Notes: generated from the letters alone by a model not told the origin. 60,657 nt of DNA from Anaerolineae bacterium (GCA_019637635.1 JAHBVI010000030.1:1-60657); one strand, 5' to 3'. Positions 7,336-16,406 are shown, counted from the stretch's first letter. Numbers and translations: made by a program.

Positions 7336-7721
7336 TTTACACATCTGAGTACGATGAAAGTTATCGGAATGGACCAGCAATTCCCGTTGTTGAATTAAAG
7401 ATTATCCCCATTGGCGGCAATATCGGTGCAACCATAACGGCTATGGTGGATTCTGGCGCTGATGCCACGATTTTACCGCGTCTTTTCCTGGAAAATGCTG
7501 GCGCCGAACAAGTTGGCCGGGCCAGAATGAGGTGGGGAAATGAGCGAGGGAAGGTTTATGACGTGTATCTGGCTGTGATCGAAATTGGGCCTTTTCAGGT
7601 ACACGGCATTCGTATTTTGGCTGATCGAGAAGGTCGTGAAGCAATTCTAGGACGCGATGCCCTTAACCAACTTGTAGTAACACTCAATGGTCTGGCAAAC
7701 ATGGTGGAAATTTCACAGTGA
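7332..7721 (+). CDS. Retropepsin-like aspartyl protease
   Basis: 129 aa. The active-site motif MVDSGADATILP (D-S/T-G-A) and the later IRILADREGREAILGRDAL match single-domain retropepsin-like proteases, which act as homodimers. It overlaps the DUF5678-like gene by 4 nt, a pairing common in Cyanobacteria and Chloroflexota genomes. The substrate is unknown; the partner could be substrate or adaptor. No signal peptide, so probably cytoplasmic. Confidence 0.8.
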   Translation: MIYTSEYDESYRNGPAIPVVELKIIPIGGNIGATITAMVDSGADATILPRLFLENAGAEQVGRARMRWGNERGKVYDVYLAVIEIGPFQVHGIRILADREGREAILGRDALNQLVVTLNGLANMVEISQ

Positions 7722-7740
7722 CAACGGCCGTTAAAAACGT

Positions 7741-8466
7741 TCACCCCCTCCCCAGGCGCAACATCTCCGCGTACTCGTGGGGCATGTCGCTGGCTTCAAT
7801 GGCCTGGGCCGCCGCTTCCACGTCGTAGGGGACGCGGATGAATTGGACGGTCAGGTCACGGCCGTCCCCCTTCAGCACCACATACCCCGCCCGCGGATCC
7901 CCATCTTTCGGTTTGCCCACGCTGCCGGCATTGATGACGTGACGGCCGTCTGCCAGAATTCGGTGATAGGGCAAATGGGTATGCCCACAGACGAGTATGT
8001 CCGCATTGACCATATCCAGTAATCGCACCAGGCTGCTTTCCGGCCGATCTGCAAACAAATACTCGTTCACCTTGCGTGGGCTGCCATGCACCAACACTAC
8101 CCGTAAATCACCCAATTGCAACGGGATTTTGTCTGCCAGGGTGCATAAAAAGGCTTTGTTTTCGGCCGTTGTGTGGGCATTTGTCCAGGCGATGGAGCGT
8201 TTGCCTAATGCTTCGGAGACCGGATTGGTGTAGGCACAGCCACAGTCATCACTGTCATGCCCCACCCCATAATCGTAATTGCCCATGATGGTAGGGATGC
8301 CCCGCTCGCGGATAGCGGCGACCACCTCGTTGGGGAACGTGCCATACCCTACCAGGTCGCCCAGGCAGTAGAGGTTGCTCAGACCACGCGATTCGATGTC
8401 GTTGAGTACGGCCGTTAACGCCGATAAATTGCCATGAATATCTCCAAAAATCGTGATTTCGTTCAT
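7741..8466 (-). CDS. Metallophosphoesterase (YfcE/MJ0936-type)
   Basis: 241 aa. The calcineurin-like motifs are in order: FGDIHGN, GDLVGYG, GNYD, VLVHGSP, CGHTHLPYH and NAGSVGKPKDGDPRAGY. These bind two metal ions for hydrolysis of phosphodiesters or phosphomonoesters; the in vivo substrate is unknown. The start ATG 8466 has GGGAG upstream. An upstream extension to 8526 runs through a hairpin and is unlikely. It lies 34 nt downstream of the arsR-arsC fusion on the same strand, with a hairpin between them. Confidence 0.88.
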   Translation of the reverse strand: MNEITIFGDIHGNLSALTAVLNDIESRGLSNLYCLGDLVGYGTFPNEVVAAIRERGIPTIMGNYDYGVGHDSDDCGCAYTNPVSEALGKRSIAWTNAHTTAENKAFLCTLADKIPLQLGDLRVVLVHGSPRKVNEYLFADRPESSLVRLLDMVNADILVCGHTHLPYHRILADGRHVINAGSVGKPKDGDPRAGYVVLKGDGRDLTVQFIRVPYDVEAAAQAIEASDMPHEYAEMLRLGRG

Positions 8467-8477
8467 GTTCCACTCCC

Positions 8478-8504
8478 GTAGGGCGATTTGGCAAATCGCC
8501 CTAC
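8478..8504. terminator. 12-bp hairpin between arsR-arsC fusion and metallophosphoesterase
   Basis: GTAGGGCGATTT-GGC-AAATCGCCCTAC, perfect 12-bp stem with a 3-nt loop, overlapping the arsR-arsC stop codon. Similar gcgat/atcgc hairpins occur at 45160 and 54660. It could attenuate read-through or be a dispersed repeat. Confidence 0.6.
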
Positions 8505-9238
8505 AATCGCTTGAGCCAGTAATCAATGCGGGTGGCGAGTTCCTGAGCCGTGTTCAGGAACGCCTGGTATTGTTCTGCTTCTGTGCCGGTCACGGCCGTT
8601 GGGTCGGGCAAGCTCCAATGAATCTGCGGCGGATCACCGGGGAAAACGGGGCAAACCTCCCGCACCCGGTCACAAACGGTGATGATCGCATCAAACGGCT
8701 GGCCGACAAAGTCGTCCATCGCTTTGGCATGCTGTTGGCTGATGTCTATGCCCCGTTCGGCGGCGGCACGAATGGCGAACGGATGCACGGCCGTGACCTG
8801 ATTTCCTGCACTAAACACTTCCACTCGCTCGCCACCCATTACCCGCATGATTCCCTCCGCCAGTTGGGAACGGGCGCTGTTGTGAGTGCAGAGAAAGAGG
8901 ATGCGGTACGGCCGTTCAGGTGCTGTCTCTGGGCGTGTGACGCAGGCCAACGCCGGGTGTAAGGCTGTACCGCCTGCCTGGTAAGCGGTGCGCAAGCTGT
9001 CCAGATGGAGGGTGTAATAAGCATCACGGCCGTCGGCGCTGCTGCGCCGTTCGCCCACCAGCCCGTCCTCCCGCAGCAGCCGCAGGTGGTAGGAAACCAG
9101 GTTTTGCGGCCGCGCCAGCCGCGCCTCCAACTCCTGCACCCGGTAATCGCTCTGCGCCAGCGCCGTCACAATTTGCCAGCGCACCGTGTGGGCCAACAGT
9201 TTTAAGACATGAGGTGGTTCTGTAAAGATGATAGTCAT
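8501..9238 (-). CDS. ArsR-family repressor fused to arsenate reductase (ArsC, LMW-PTP fold)
   Basis: 245 aa. Residues ~1-90 form an ArsR winged helix ([43 protein letters not shown]). Residues ~110-245 are a low-molecular-weight phosphatase-type arsenate reductase with P-loop [11 protein letters not shown] (CX5R) and a downstream DPT motif ([10 protein letters not shown]). It would reduce arsenate to arsenite and autoregulate. The classical ELCVC metal site is absent, so the sensor chemistry is unclear. ATG 9238 was chosen because the ArsR fold begins there. An ATCAA-N6-TTGAT dyad lies about 50 nt upstream. No arsenite exporter is adjacent. Confidence 0.9.
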   Translation of the reverse strand: MTIIFTEPPHVLKLLAHTVRWQIVTALAQSDYRVQELEARLARPQNLVSYHLRLLREDGLVGERRSSADGRDAYYTLHLDSLRTAYQAGGTALHPALACVTRPETAPERPYRILFLCTHNSARSQLAEGIMRVMGGERVEVFSAGNQVTAVHPFAIRAAAERGIDISQQHAKAMDDFVGQPFDAIITVCDRVREVCPVFPGDPPQIHWSLPDPTAVTGTEAEQYQAFLNTAQELATRIDYWLKRL

Positions 9239-9281
9239 AACCGGTTTAAGCTGACAAAGTGATAGGGTGGCAAATATCGCC

Positions 9282-9311
9282 AAAATATATCAATCTATTT
9301 TGATGTATTTT
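9282..9311. promoter_or_regulatory. Probable ArsR operator
   Basis: The core ATCAA-N6-TTGAT (9289-9304) is extended by AAAATA on the left and TATTTT on the right, giving a long AT-rich dyad. It lies 44-73 nt upstream of the ArsR-ArsC start, where an autoregulatory operator is expected. Confidence 0.65.
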
Positions 9312-9380
9312 ACGAATTTTAGGGAGATCAGGCAACAATTAAACAGCAGACTTTCTCCGCGTCTGGCGTTAAAAAGCTAT

Positions 9381-10544
9381 TCAATCGCCACAGAGGGTTT
9401 TCACGGCCGTAAACACCCAACGCATCTGGTTTTTGGAGTAGTGCTGCGAGAGGTAGCGCATGAGGGCGGAGGTGTCGTGGGGCTCCAGGCCGGATTCGGC
9501 CACCAGGTGGCGCAGCCACTCTCGTTGTTGCAGTTCCAGCACAAATTCGCGGTAGACGCGCTCGATGAGTTCGGCGGCCATTTCCACGCGGGCGGGTTCA
9601 AAGTCGGCTTCTAACTCGGCGTGCAGGTCGGCGACACGGCCGTCGCCAAAGTCGTACCCATTCTCCAACATCTTATGCAGCGCGTGTTCAATGTCCGTCT
9701 TGCCCACATTGGCATCAGCCGTCCAGTGAATCTCCTCAATCGTGGGTGGCTTGCATTTCCAATATTCGGCCGTGTCCCGCGTAGAGAGCATGAGGATGGC
9801 CCCCTCCTCCACAAACACGTCGGCACCGGCAGCCTGGTTGTGCGCTTCCATCTGCGCTTGCAGGCGGCGGTACGCCTGCGCCAGCCCGTCAGGGTCAGGG
9901 CGGGCCACTTCCAGCGTAGGGACCAGGTCAAAGCCGTAGCGGTTGGCGATGTCCGCCAGTTTGCGGTAACTGACCGGTTTACGATGGGACACGGCCGTGT
10001 GCAGCGTCAATTGCAGCGGCGTGTCATACTTCACCAGGTGCGGGTTGCGGTAACCCCACAATTCAAACACCAGCACCACCTTTTGTACCCGAATTGCTTC
10101 CTCCATCGGCTTCCGGTCGGGCAAAACTTCCTGCAACAGCGCGTGCCAGTCCCCCCACCGGCTGGCCTGCAACACCGGCTGCAAGCGGGTGCGCGGCAGC
10201 ACTTCCAACAGGTTGCCCTGTTTATCGGTAAGCGGGTAGAAGATCACGGCCGTGCCGTCCAGCTTCATGTTAAAGCGGGCGTCGCTCACATTTTGGGCCA
10301 CCGGAATGGCGACGCGCACCGAGCCATCTTTCTCCTTGTGATACGGGTAGTGGATTTTGGGCATGGCGGGGATAAACTCCAGCCGCTCCTCACCCGCCAA
10401 CTCCGTCACCGCCAGCATCCCCAACTTCTCGCTTTCCTGGCGGCACAGATAGCCGGCAAAGGGAATGCCGCCGGGTGAAGTGACGCTAAACGGCTGCCAT
10501 TCCCGCCGGGCCACGCCGGTGATGGTGATGATTTGTTCTAACAT
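9381..10544 (-). CDS. RNA ligase-like nucleotidyltransferase
   Basis: 387 aa. The covalent nucleotidyltransferase motifs occur in order: motif I KLDGT (94-98, Lys94 would carry AMP), motif III FELWG (160-164), motif IV EEGAIL (246-251) and motif V KCKP (263-266). The FELWGYRNPH segment resembles Rnl1/T4-type RNA ligases rather than DNA ligases. It would seal RNA ends with ATP, e.g. in RNA repair. The C-terminal ~120 residues are helical and unassigned. No polynucleotide kinase/phosphatase or RtcB is adjacent. Start ATG 10544 has no good ribosome site. Confidence 0.75.
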   Translation of the reverse strand: MLEQIITITGVARREWQPFSVTSPGGIPFAGYLCRQESEKLGMLAVTELAGEERLEFIPAMPKIHYPYHKEKDGSVRVAIPVAQNVSDARFNMKLDGTAVIFYPLTDKQGNLLEVLPRTRLQPVLQASRWGDWHALLQEVLPDRKPMEEAIRVQKVVLVFELWGYRNPHLVKYDTPLQLTLHTAVSHRKPVSYRKLADIANRYGFDLVPTLEVARPDPDGLAQAYRRLQAQMEAHNQAAGADVFVEEGAILMLSTRDTAEYWKCKPPTIEEIHWTADANVGKTDIEHALHKMLENGYDFGDGRVADLHAELEADFEPARVEMAAELIERVYREFVLELQQREWLRHLVAESGLEPHDTSALMRYLSQHYSKNQMRWVFTAVKTLCGD

Positions 10545-10566
10545 AGGGGAATGATACCCGAATTCT

Positions 10567-10663
10567 GAGGGGATTGGAGGTTGGAGACTAGAGACGCATC
10601 AATCTCCAATCTCCAATCTCTAATCTCTAATCTCCAATCTCTAATCCCAAATCCCTAATCCCC
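10567..10663. repeat. 7-bp-period intergenic repeat hairpin
   Basis: The left arm has loose units (gattgga, ggttgga, gactaga) and the right arm about nine units (aatctcc, aatctct, aatccca). It lies upstream of the RNA ligase gene and overlaps the end of the cyclase gene, encoding its last residues (GLGIWD). Confidence 0.85.
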
Positions 10664-13600
10664 CACCCAACAGCAACAACCGCCGGTGCGCGGGAAAGTT
10701 TTGCTGGAATAGCGTGCGGGTAGCAGGGTCGGCGATTTTTTGGGCTTTGTCTTGCAGGGCGTGTACGGCCGTCGCCAGCACCCCCTCTGCCCGCTCATCC
10801 CCGGCGCGGCGCAGCGTCTCGTAACAAACCAGGTCTACCCAAAAACGTTCATACATCCCGGTGTACTCTTCGGTGGCCCTGTGCGGCAGAATTTGGGACA
10901 CATAGGCCACCGCCTGGGGCAGCGCCGCCTGCGCCAGGGCGACCTCCGCCAGACCGGCCAATGGTTCCACCGCCCGAAACGGCCGTGCCGAAGCCGCCCA
11001 AATCTGCCGCCCCTGTTCATACACCACCTGCGCCTGGTCAAGTTGCCCTAAATGACGATTGGCGTGCCCTATGGCCAGATACCCTTCGGCGATGAGGCCG
11101 CTGCCGCCCCAGAGTTGGCCCATGGTCACGGCCGTTTGCCCATAGGCCAACGCCTGCTCATAGTCGCCCTGGTACACGGCCAGCAGCGCCAGATTGGCAT
11201 ACATATTGGCCTCGCCGCGCCGGTTGCCCGTCTCCTGGCACAGGTGCAGCGCCCGCTGATAATAATGCTGCGCCTGGGCAAAATCGCCATGCAAAAAAGC
11301 CATCACGCCCACATTGGTGGCCCCGTTGCTCTCGCTCATGCGGTGCCCAATCTGGCGCGCCAGGCGTAGGGATTGCTCGTAATACCGCTGCGCCGCCACC
11401 GTATCGCCCAATATCACCTGCTGCCAGCCCAGGTTGTTCAGGGTAATACTTTCGCCATACAAATCGTTGATCTCTTTTTGCAGCGCAAGGGCCTGGTCGT
11501 AATAAACCTGGGCGGCAGCAAAATGGCCTTGCTCGTCCAGCGCCATGCCCAGCTCATTCATACATTCGATGGTCAAGGGTGTGGCCTGCTGCGCCTGCGC
11601 CAACTGCAAAGCGGCTTGCAAGGCGCTGACCGCCTGGTCAAATTCCAGCCGCCGGTAGTGAATGGCCCCCAGCCGCCGCTGCGCCTGGGCCAGCCACAAG
11701 GGATCATGCGTCGTTAGTGCCAGGTCGAGGGCTTGTTGGGCGTAGTCCAGGGCGTGGTTGTAGTCGGGGTGCAGGGTGGCAAAACGGGCCTGGCGCAGGG
11801 CGACGGCCGTTTGCCGGGGCGCATCCAACATCGCTGCCTGCGCCGCCAATTCCGCCAGCAGCTTTTCCTGGGCGGCGCGGTCGCCTTGCCACTCCACCAC
11901 TTCTTCCTGCCAGAGCAGCAGGTCGCTGCGCAAGAGCTTATCCTCCGGCGGGGTGAGGGTGAGGGCACGGCCGTAAAAATCCAGCGCCGCCGTTAATTGA
12001 TACTGCCGGGCAGCCACGTGGCCCGCTTCCTGCAAACAGGCGCGGGCTTCGGCCTGCACGTCAGTCAGCCCCAGGCGGTACGCCGTTTCCAGGTGGTGCG
12101 CCATCTCCCCCCAATGCGCGGCCAGGTCGGCGGTGTAGAGTTGGCGCACGGCCGTAGCCGCCTGGTGGTGCAGCCGGCGCAAATGGGCGCGCGGCTGCAT
12201 CTCGTAAGCCGCTTCCCGCAGCAGCGCATGTTTGAAGAGAAAACGCTGGTTGTCCAGGCAGGCGCCCATTTGCCGGTCGGCAGCCTGCTGCAACAGAGCG
12301 GTCAGCCGGGCCGGTTCGGGCACCATGCCCGCCAGCACGGGCACATCCACACTTTGCCCCAGCACAGCGGCGGTTTGCACCACCTGTTTTACGGGCGCGG
12401 GCAGCCGGTCCAGCCGGGTGATGAGCAGGGCGTTTAAGCTGGCAGGCATGGCCGTGGCCTCCACCTGGGCCAGCCGCAGCCCACCCGCCCCCTCATCTAC
12501 CAACAATTGACGCTCTGCCAGTTCCAACGCCAACTGTTCGGTAAAAAATGGGTTGCCATTGCCTTTGGCGAGCAACCAGGCAACCAGATCGGCCGCCACC
12601 GGCTGCGCCAATAACTGCTGGCACAGCCGGTCTACATCGGGCGCGGTGAGGGCGCTGAGGTGAATGTGGCGCTGGGCGGCCGGTATATCCGCCCACCAGT
12701 CGGCCAGCGTGCCATCATCCTGGTAGCGGCCAGACAAAATGACGGCGATGGCGTATCCGGTCAGTTGGCGACACAGGCGGCCCAGAAAGTGGCGGGAATC
12801 ATCATCCAGCCAGTGGACGTCGGCCAGGTGCAGCACCACCGGCCCGGCCAACGCCTGCGCCTGGATAAAGGCTTGCAGGGCGATCAGGCTGTTTTCAAAG
12901 CGCAGCCGGGGTTCCAACTGCGCTGCCAACGAATCGGGCAGGTGCAGGTCTACCAGCGCCGCCAGCAGGGAATGGGTGCGTTGCAGTTCGGCCGCCACCA
13001 TCTGGGCGCGGTGATTGTCGTTTGCGGCCAACTGCTGCTGCATTTCGGCCAGTTTGCGGAAAAATAGCGCCTGATTTGCAACGGCCGTCCGCTCTGGCGA
13101 CTGCTGGAACGCGGCGCGCAGCATGGCCCGAAAGGGGTTGAGCGACTGGCGCAAAATATCGTCGGTGGGACATTCCAGCCAGTGAATCTGGGCGGCAAGC
13201 TGCTGGCGCAGGGCAGCCAGCAGGCGGCTTTTGCCCATGCCAGCCTCGCCATGCACGCCAATCAGGCCGGCGAAACGGCCGTCAAATACCGGCTGAAGGG
13301 CAGTCATTATGTGGGCCAACTCTTCTTGACGCCCCACCATCTTCCCCCGATACACGGGAGTGGGCTGGCTTTGCGCCAGCTGGCTCTCGGCCAGCAGCCG
13401 GTAAAGGGGGACAGCGCGGTGTTTGAGCGGTTGGGCGCCTAATGGCTGGAGGGTGAAGAGCGGTTGCAGGGCGGGCACGGCCGTGTCATCCAGCCAGATT
13501 TCACCCCAGTTGGCGTTGACGGCTATGTGGGCGGCGGTATTCACCACTGTGCCAAAGGTGGTGTATTCGCGGCGCACCGGCGCGCCGCGAATCCCGGCCC

Positions 13601-14540
13601 AGACCAGCCCCTCGGTCAGCCCGGCCCGCCATTGCACGGGCAGATGGCCGGTGCGACCGGGCAGCGCCAGCAGGCAGCGGGCGGCGCGTTCGGTATTGTT
13701 TTCATGGCTGAGCGGTGCGCCAAACCAGAGGACGATCAAGCCGCCCTTGTCGCCAAATTCCATACGGCTGAAGACGCCGCCGTATTCGGCCGTTAGTTCC
13801 ATCACCTGCCCGGCAAAATCGTTTACGGCCGTGTCTGCGGGCGCTTGAAAGGAGAGGAAAACGGGGCAAATGGTACGGAAATCGGCCTGCAAGGGCATGT
13901 CCAGAATGGCGTTGGCGATGAAGGGGCGCAGTTGATCGGGGCTGATGGGCGGCAGGATAGGCAAAGCGGGCAAGGGTTGTGGTGGGGGCATGTCTCCCCT
14001 CACAGAAGGGTGCGCCCGAACCTGACCCAATGCGGTCGCCATTTGCACGGCCCGGTCAATGGCCGGGCCGCGAAAGTAGTAGGTGTGTTTGTCCTCCCGT
14101 TCGGGGATGCCCCAGGCCAGGTCGCCGGCCGCCAGGCCGGATTTGACGCCGATGGCAAAGGCGCCGTAGCGGGTGGCAAAGGGGCGCGGCTTCCCATCGG
14201 GGGAGAGATGCTGTTGGACGGCAACGGCCGTTTGCCAGGCAGCATGGACGGCCGTGTGCGGATCATCAGTGGTGGGGAATACGGCCGTGAGTGCATCGCC
14301 GCTGAAATGGGAGATGAAACCGCCCCAGGCATACACCGCTTCCACTAATGGCTGGAAAATCTGGGCCAACGTTTCGCTGAGGACTTCAGCGCCGTCGTGC
14401 TGATGCTGCAAGAGGGCGGCCGTGAGTGGGGTAAAGCCGGATACGTCTACATAGAGGACAATGGCGGGTAGACGGCCGTGCCGTTCACCGGCAGCAAATT
14501 TTTCCAGGATGAAGTGGGGGACAAGGTTCACAGCAAGCAA
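10641..14540 (-). CDS. Tandem class III nucleotidyl cyclase - AAA ATPase - TPR signalling protein
   Basis: About 1300 aa. First a cyclase homology domain (IVLYVDVSGFTPLTAAL...FSGDALTAVFP), then a second (FGDKGGLIVLWFGAP...YTTFGTVVNTAAHIA), then a STAND/AAA_16 ATPase with Walker A GVHGEAGMGKSRLL and Walker B VVLHLADVHWLDDDS, then a long array of TPRs to the C-terminus (YYDQALALQKEINDLYGESITLNNLGW and relatives). Such proteins couple nucleotide turnover to protein-protein scaffolding; whether the cyclase is active is uncertain. The open frame reaches TTG 14666 but crosses a 15-bp hairpin and repeats, so TTG 14540 or GTG 14531 is more likely. The stop lies in a 7-bp repeat. Confidence 0.85.
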   Translation of the reverse strand: MLAVNLVPHFILEKFAAGERHGRLPAIVLYVDVSGFTPLTAALLQHQHDGAEVLSETLAQIFQPLVEAVYAWGGFISHFSGDALTAVFPTTDDPHTAVHAAWQTAVAVQQHLSPDGKPRPFATRYGAFAIGVKSGLAAGDLAWGIPEREDKHTYYFRGPAIDRAVQMATALGQVRAHPSVRGDMPPPQPLPALPILPPISPDQLRPFIANAILDMPLQADFRTICPVFLSFQAPADTAVNDFAGQVMELTAEYGGVFSRMEFGDKGGLIVLWFGAPLSHENNTERAARCLLALPGRTGHLPVQWRAGLTEGLVWAGIRGAPVRREYTTFGTVVNTAAHIAVNANWGEIWLDDTAVPALQPLFTLQPLGAQPLKHRAVPLYRLLAESQLAQSQPTPVYRGKMVGRQEELAHIMTALQPVFDGRFAGLIGVHGEAGMGKSRLLAALRQQLAAQIHWLECPTDDILRQSLNPFRAMLRAAFQQSPERTAVANQALFFRKLAEMQQQLAANDNHRAQMVAAELQRTHSLLAALVDLHLPDSLAAQLEPRLRFENSLIALQAFIQAQALAGPVVLHLADVHWLDDDSRHFLGRLCRQLTGYAIAVILSGRYQDDGTLADWWADIPAAQRHIHLSALTAPDVDRLCQQLLAQPVAADLVAWLLAKGNGNPFFTEQLALELAERQLLVDEGAGGLRLAQVEATAMPASLNALLITRLDRLPAPVKQVVQTAAVLGQSVDVPVLAGMVPEPARLTALLQQAADRQMGACLDNQRFLFKHALLREAAYEMQPRAHLRRLHHQAATAVRQLYTADLAAHWGEMAHHLETAYRLGLTDVQAEARACLQEAGHVAARQYQLTAALDFYGRALTLTPPEDKLLRSDLLLWQEEVVEWQGDRAAQEKLLAELAAQAAMLDAPRQTAVALRQARFATLHPDYNHALDYAQQALDLALTTHDPLWLAQAQRRLGAIHYRRLEFDQAVSALQAALQLAQAQQATPLTIECMNELGMALDEQGHFAAAQVYYDQALALQKEINDLYGESITLNNLGWQQVILGDTVAAQRYYEQSLRLARQIGHRMSESNGATNVGVMAFLHGDFAQAQHYYQRALHLCQETGNRRGEANMYANLALLAVYQGDYEQALAYGQTAVTMGQLWGGSGLIAEGYLAIGHANRHLGQLDQAQVVYEQGRQIWAASARPFRAVEPLAGLAEVALAQAALPQAVAYVSQILPHRATEEYTGMYERFWVDLVCYETLRRAGDERAEGVLATAVHALQDKAQKIADPATRTLFQQNFPAHRRLLLLGGGLGIWD

Positions 14541-14554
14541 TTGTAATGGAAACG

Positions 14555-14590
14555 GCAACGGCGCGCCTGCCGAAACAGGCGCGCCGTTGC
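14555..14590. promoter_or_regulatory. 15-bp hairpin upstream of the cyclase gene
   Basis: GCAACGGCGCGCCTG (14555-14569), 6-nt loop, CAGGCGCGCCGTTGC (14576-14590). It lies 15-24 nt before the likely cyclase start, so it could mask the ribosome site or attenuate transcription. On the plus strand it has no following T-run. Confidence 0.55.
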
Positions 14591-14652
14591 ACAAGTAAGG
14601 AGATAAACATGAAGCGCAGGGCAAATGCGGGCGTCCCAACCCGTCATCTACC

Positions 14653-14714
14653 CGGTGAACAGTCAACAGTGGTCAGTAAAACTGTTTACTGCTCACTGCT
14701 CGCGGTTCACTTTG
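14653..14714. repeat. 7-bp-period repeat hairpin (gtcaaca family)
   Basis: Left arm gtgaaca, gtcaaca, gtggtca, gtaaaac; right arm tgtttac, tgctcac, tgctcgc, ggttcac. Directly followed by a second cluster of a different unit. Confidence 0.75.
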
Positions 14715-14715
14715 G

Positions 14716-14763
14716 GAGAGATTAGAGATTAGAGATTTTCAATCTCTAATCTCTAATCTTTAT
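14716..14763. repeat. 7-bp-period repeat hairpin (gagatta family)
   Basis: gagatta repeats and opposed aatctct repeats separated by a short T-rich loop. It abuts the stop codon of the gene at 14760-15236. Confidence 0.8.
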
Positions 14764-15236
14764 ATTTTCGTCAGCGTGCCCGTGATGACCGGATCCCGAC
14801 CACAAATCCAGGGCGTATCAATTTTGGCGGTCACGTCCAGCGTCTTCCCGTCCGCTGAAAGCTGCCCACTGACTTCAATGGTCACTTCCATACCGCTCAC
14901 CTCAAGGGTGGATGCCGCTGACAATTCACGTGGGCGTCGGGGTGACTTTTCACCTTCGGCCCAAATAGCACCGGCGGGCACAACGGCCGTGCCGCACACC
15001 TTACCCGCATTGACTTTTAATCCCGTACCCAGAGTGGCCTCACCCGACACGATGTTAGCCCGGTCGGTTAAATCTAGCGTCAGGGTAGTCTTGCTGCCCA
15101 AGTCGCCTGTCACTGTGCCCGTAAAAACACCTTCAAATGGCCCGGCGGCCGGTTTGGGCGGCGCGGCAAAAGCCGTCACGCTCAACAAAACCAGAGCCGC
15201 TAAAGCTATCAATAGACCTGTTGTTAATTTCTTCAT
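14760..15236 (-). CDS. Secreted protein of unknown function
   Basis: 158 aa with a clear signal peptide (KK, hydrophobic core LLIALAALVLLSVTAFA, cleavage near AFA-APP). The mature part is Thr/Gly/Val-rich and predicted all-beta (VFTGTVTGDLGSKTTLTLDLTDRA; MEVTIEVSGQLSADGKTLDVTAKID), with two Cys (CGT and ICG) that could form a disulphide. It does not match a family I recognise. GGAGG lies about 9 nt before ATG 15236. Flanking repeats on both sides suggest a single-gene transcript. Confidence 0.75.
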   Translation of the reverse strand: MKKLTTGLLIALAALVLLSVTAFAAPPKPAAGPFEGVFTGTVTGDLGSKTTLTLDLTDRANIVSGEATLGTGLKVNAGKVCGTAVVPAGAIWAEGEKSPRRPRELSAASTLEVSGMEVTIEVSGQLSADGKTLDVTAKIDTPWICGRDPVITGTLTKI

Positions 15237-15252
15237 GTTGCTGTACCTCCGT

Positions 15253-15299
15253 TGTATGTAATCGGTAATCCGTTATCCGTAATCGGTTATCGGTGATGA
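15253..15299. repeat. 7-bp-period repeat, single arm (gtaatcg family)
   Basis: Units gtaatcg, gtaatcc, gttatcc, gtaatcg, gttatcg, gtgatga in one orientation, just upstream of the secreted protein gene. The opposed arm may be the cluster at 15374-15433. Confidence 0.75.
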
Positions 15300-15373
15300 A
15301 GACAGCATACACGAAGAGTACGGCCGTTGCCTTTAACGCCGCCTAGTGGCAACCTTAAGCGGGGCTTATGAGG

Positions 15374-15433
15374 AGGTAATCGGTAATCGGTAATCGGTTG
15401 ACTGATCACCGATAACTGATTACCGATTACCGG
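15374..15433. repeat. 7-bp-period repeat hairpin (ggtaatc family)
   Basis: Left arm ggtaatc x3 then ggttgac; right arm tgatcac, cgataac, tgattac, cgattac. It abuts the stop codon of the DUF58 gene at 15435. Confidence 0.8.
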
Positions 15434-15434
15434 C

Positions 15435-16322
15435 TCAGTGCCGTATCCGCATCGCCCGCTGCGCGAAGAATTGCGTCAGCGGCGTGGTGTAATCTTCGTT
15501 GGTAGCCACGCGGATGCGATCTACACTGGCGTTCAGGAATACCTGATCTTTGCCCGCTGCCAGTTGGCCCATGCGCTGCCGGAACGCCTGCTGCCAGGCG
15601 CGGCTGCCGGTGTCCACCCAGACAATCTCGCCCGATTCCGGGTCTTCCACGGCCATGACGCCCACGTTGGCGATCCCTTCTTCCATGGGGTCGCTCAGGT
15701 CTACGGCGATCAGGTCGTGCCGCTGGTTGGTAATCGCCAGTTCTTTGCGGTAGCTGTCCGGTGCGGCGATGAAGTCCGATACCAGGAAGACAATGGCCTT
15801 CCGTTTAAGCAGCCGGTTGACGCTGTCCAGGGCCAGTTTAATGTTCGTGCCGCTGTGTTTGGGTGCAAAGGCCAGCAGTTCGCGGATGAGGCGCAGGATG
15901 TGTTTGCGCCCTTTGCGCGGTGGGATGTATAGCTCGATCTGGTCGGTGAAAATGAGCAGGCCCACTTTGTCATTATTGGTGGTGGCGGCAAAGGCGAGCA
16001 CGGCCGTTAGCTCCGCCGCCAGTTCGCGCTTAAACCGTTTCACCGACCCAAAATTCTCGGAAGCGGAAGCATCCACGACGAGCATGACGGTCAGTTCCCG
16101 CTCTTCCACATATCGCTTGACATAAGGATGGCCGGTACGGGCGGTCACGTTCCAATCAATGGTGCGTATTTCATCACCGGGCTGGTACGGCCGTACTTCG
16201 TCAAACTCCATGCCCCGCCCCTTAAAGACGGAGTGGTACTCCCCGGCAAAGCTGTCATTCACCAGCCGCCGCGTGCGCAGTTCAATGCGCCGGATGGTTG
16301 CCATGAGTTCGTTAGTTAACAT
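15435..16322 (-). CDS. DUF58 domain protein (MoxR-associated, vWA-like)
   Basis: 295 aa. The N-terminal DUF58 hallmark is present (GEYHSVFKGRGMEFDEVRPYQPGDEIRTIDWNVTAR), followed by a von Willebrand A-like domain with a degenerate MIDAS (VVDASASENFGS). DUF58 proteins work with MoxR AAA ATPases in chaperone-like metal-insertion or assembly systems, and the moxR gene is directly upstream on the same strand, 84 nt away across a repeat. Usually further vWA/transglutaminase genes follow; none do here, so this is a minimal pair. Confidence 0.9.
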   Translation of the reverse strand: MLTNELMATIRRIELRTRRLVNDSFAGEYHSVFKGRGMEFDEVRPYQPGDEIRTIDWNVTARTGHPYVKRYVEERELTVMLVVDASASENFGSVKRFKRELAAELTAVLAFAATTNNDKVGLLIFTDQIELYIPPRKGRKHILRLIRELLAFAPKHSGTNIKLALDSVNRLLKRKAIVFLVSDFIAAPDSYRKELAITNQRHDLIAVDLSDPMEEGIANVGVMAVEDPESGEIVWVDTGSRAWQQAFRQRMGQLAAGKDQVFLNASVDRIRVATNEDYTTPLTQFFAQRAMRIRH

Positions 16323-16333
16323 AATGTTGTAAT

Positions 16334-16404
16334 TGTGAATTAGGAATTATGAATTATGAAATGGGCCTCCCCTTCATAATTCCTAATTCCTAATTCCTAA
16401 TTCT
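16334..16404. repeat. 7-bp-period repeat hairpin (gaattat family)
   Basis: Left arm gaattag, gaattat, gaattat; right arm cataatt, cctaatt x3. Located between moxR and the DUF58 gene. Confidence 0.8.
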
Positions 16405-16406
16405 CT

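Noticed and set aside
9621..10478. 285-aa plus-strand ORF
   Set aside because: Antisense shadow of the RNA ligase gene with poor amino-acid composition.
14609..14725. 38-codon plus-strand ORF with a strong AAGGAGA ribosome site
   Set aside because: It lies antisense to the cyclase leader and runs through a 7-bp repeat; composition gives no sign of coding. Kept only as a curiosity.
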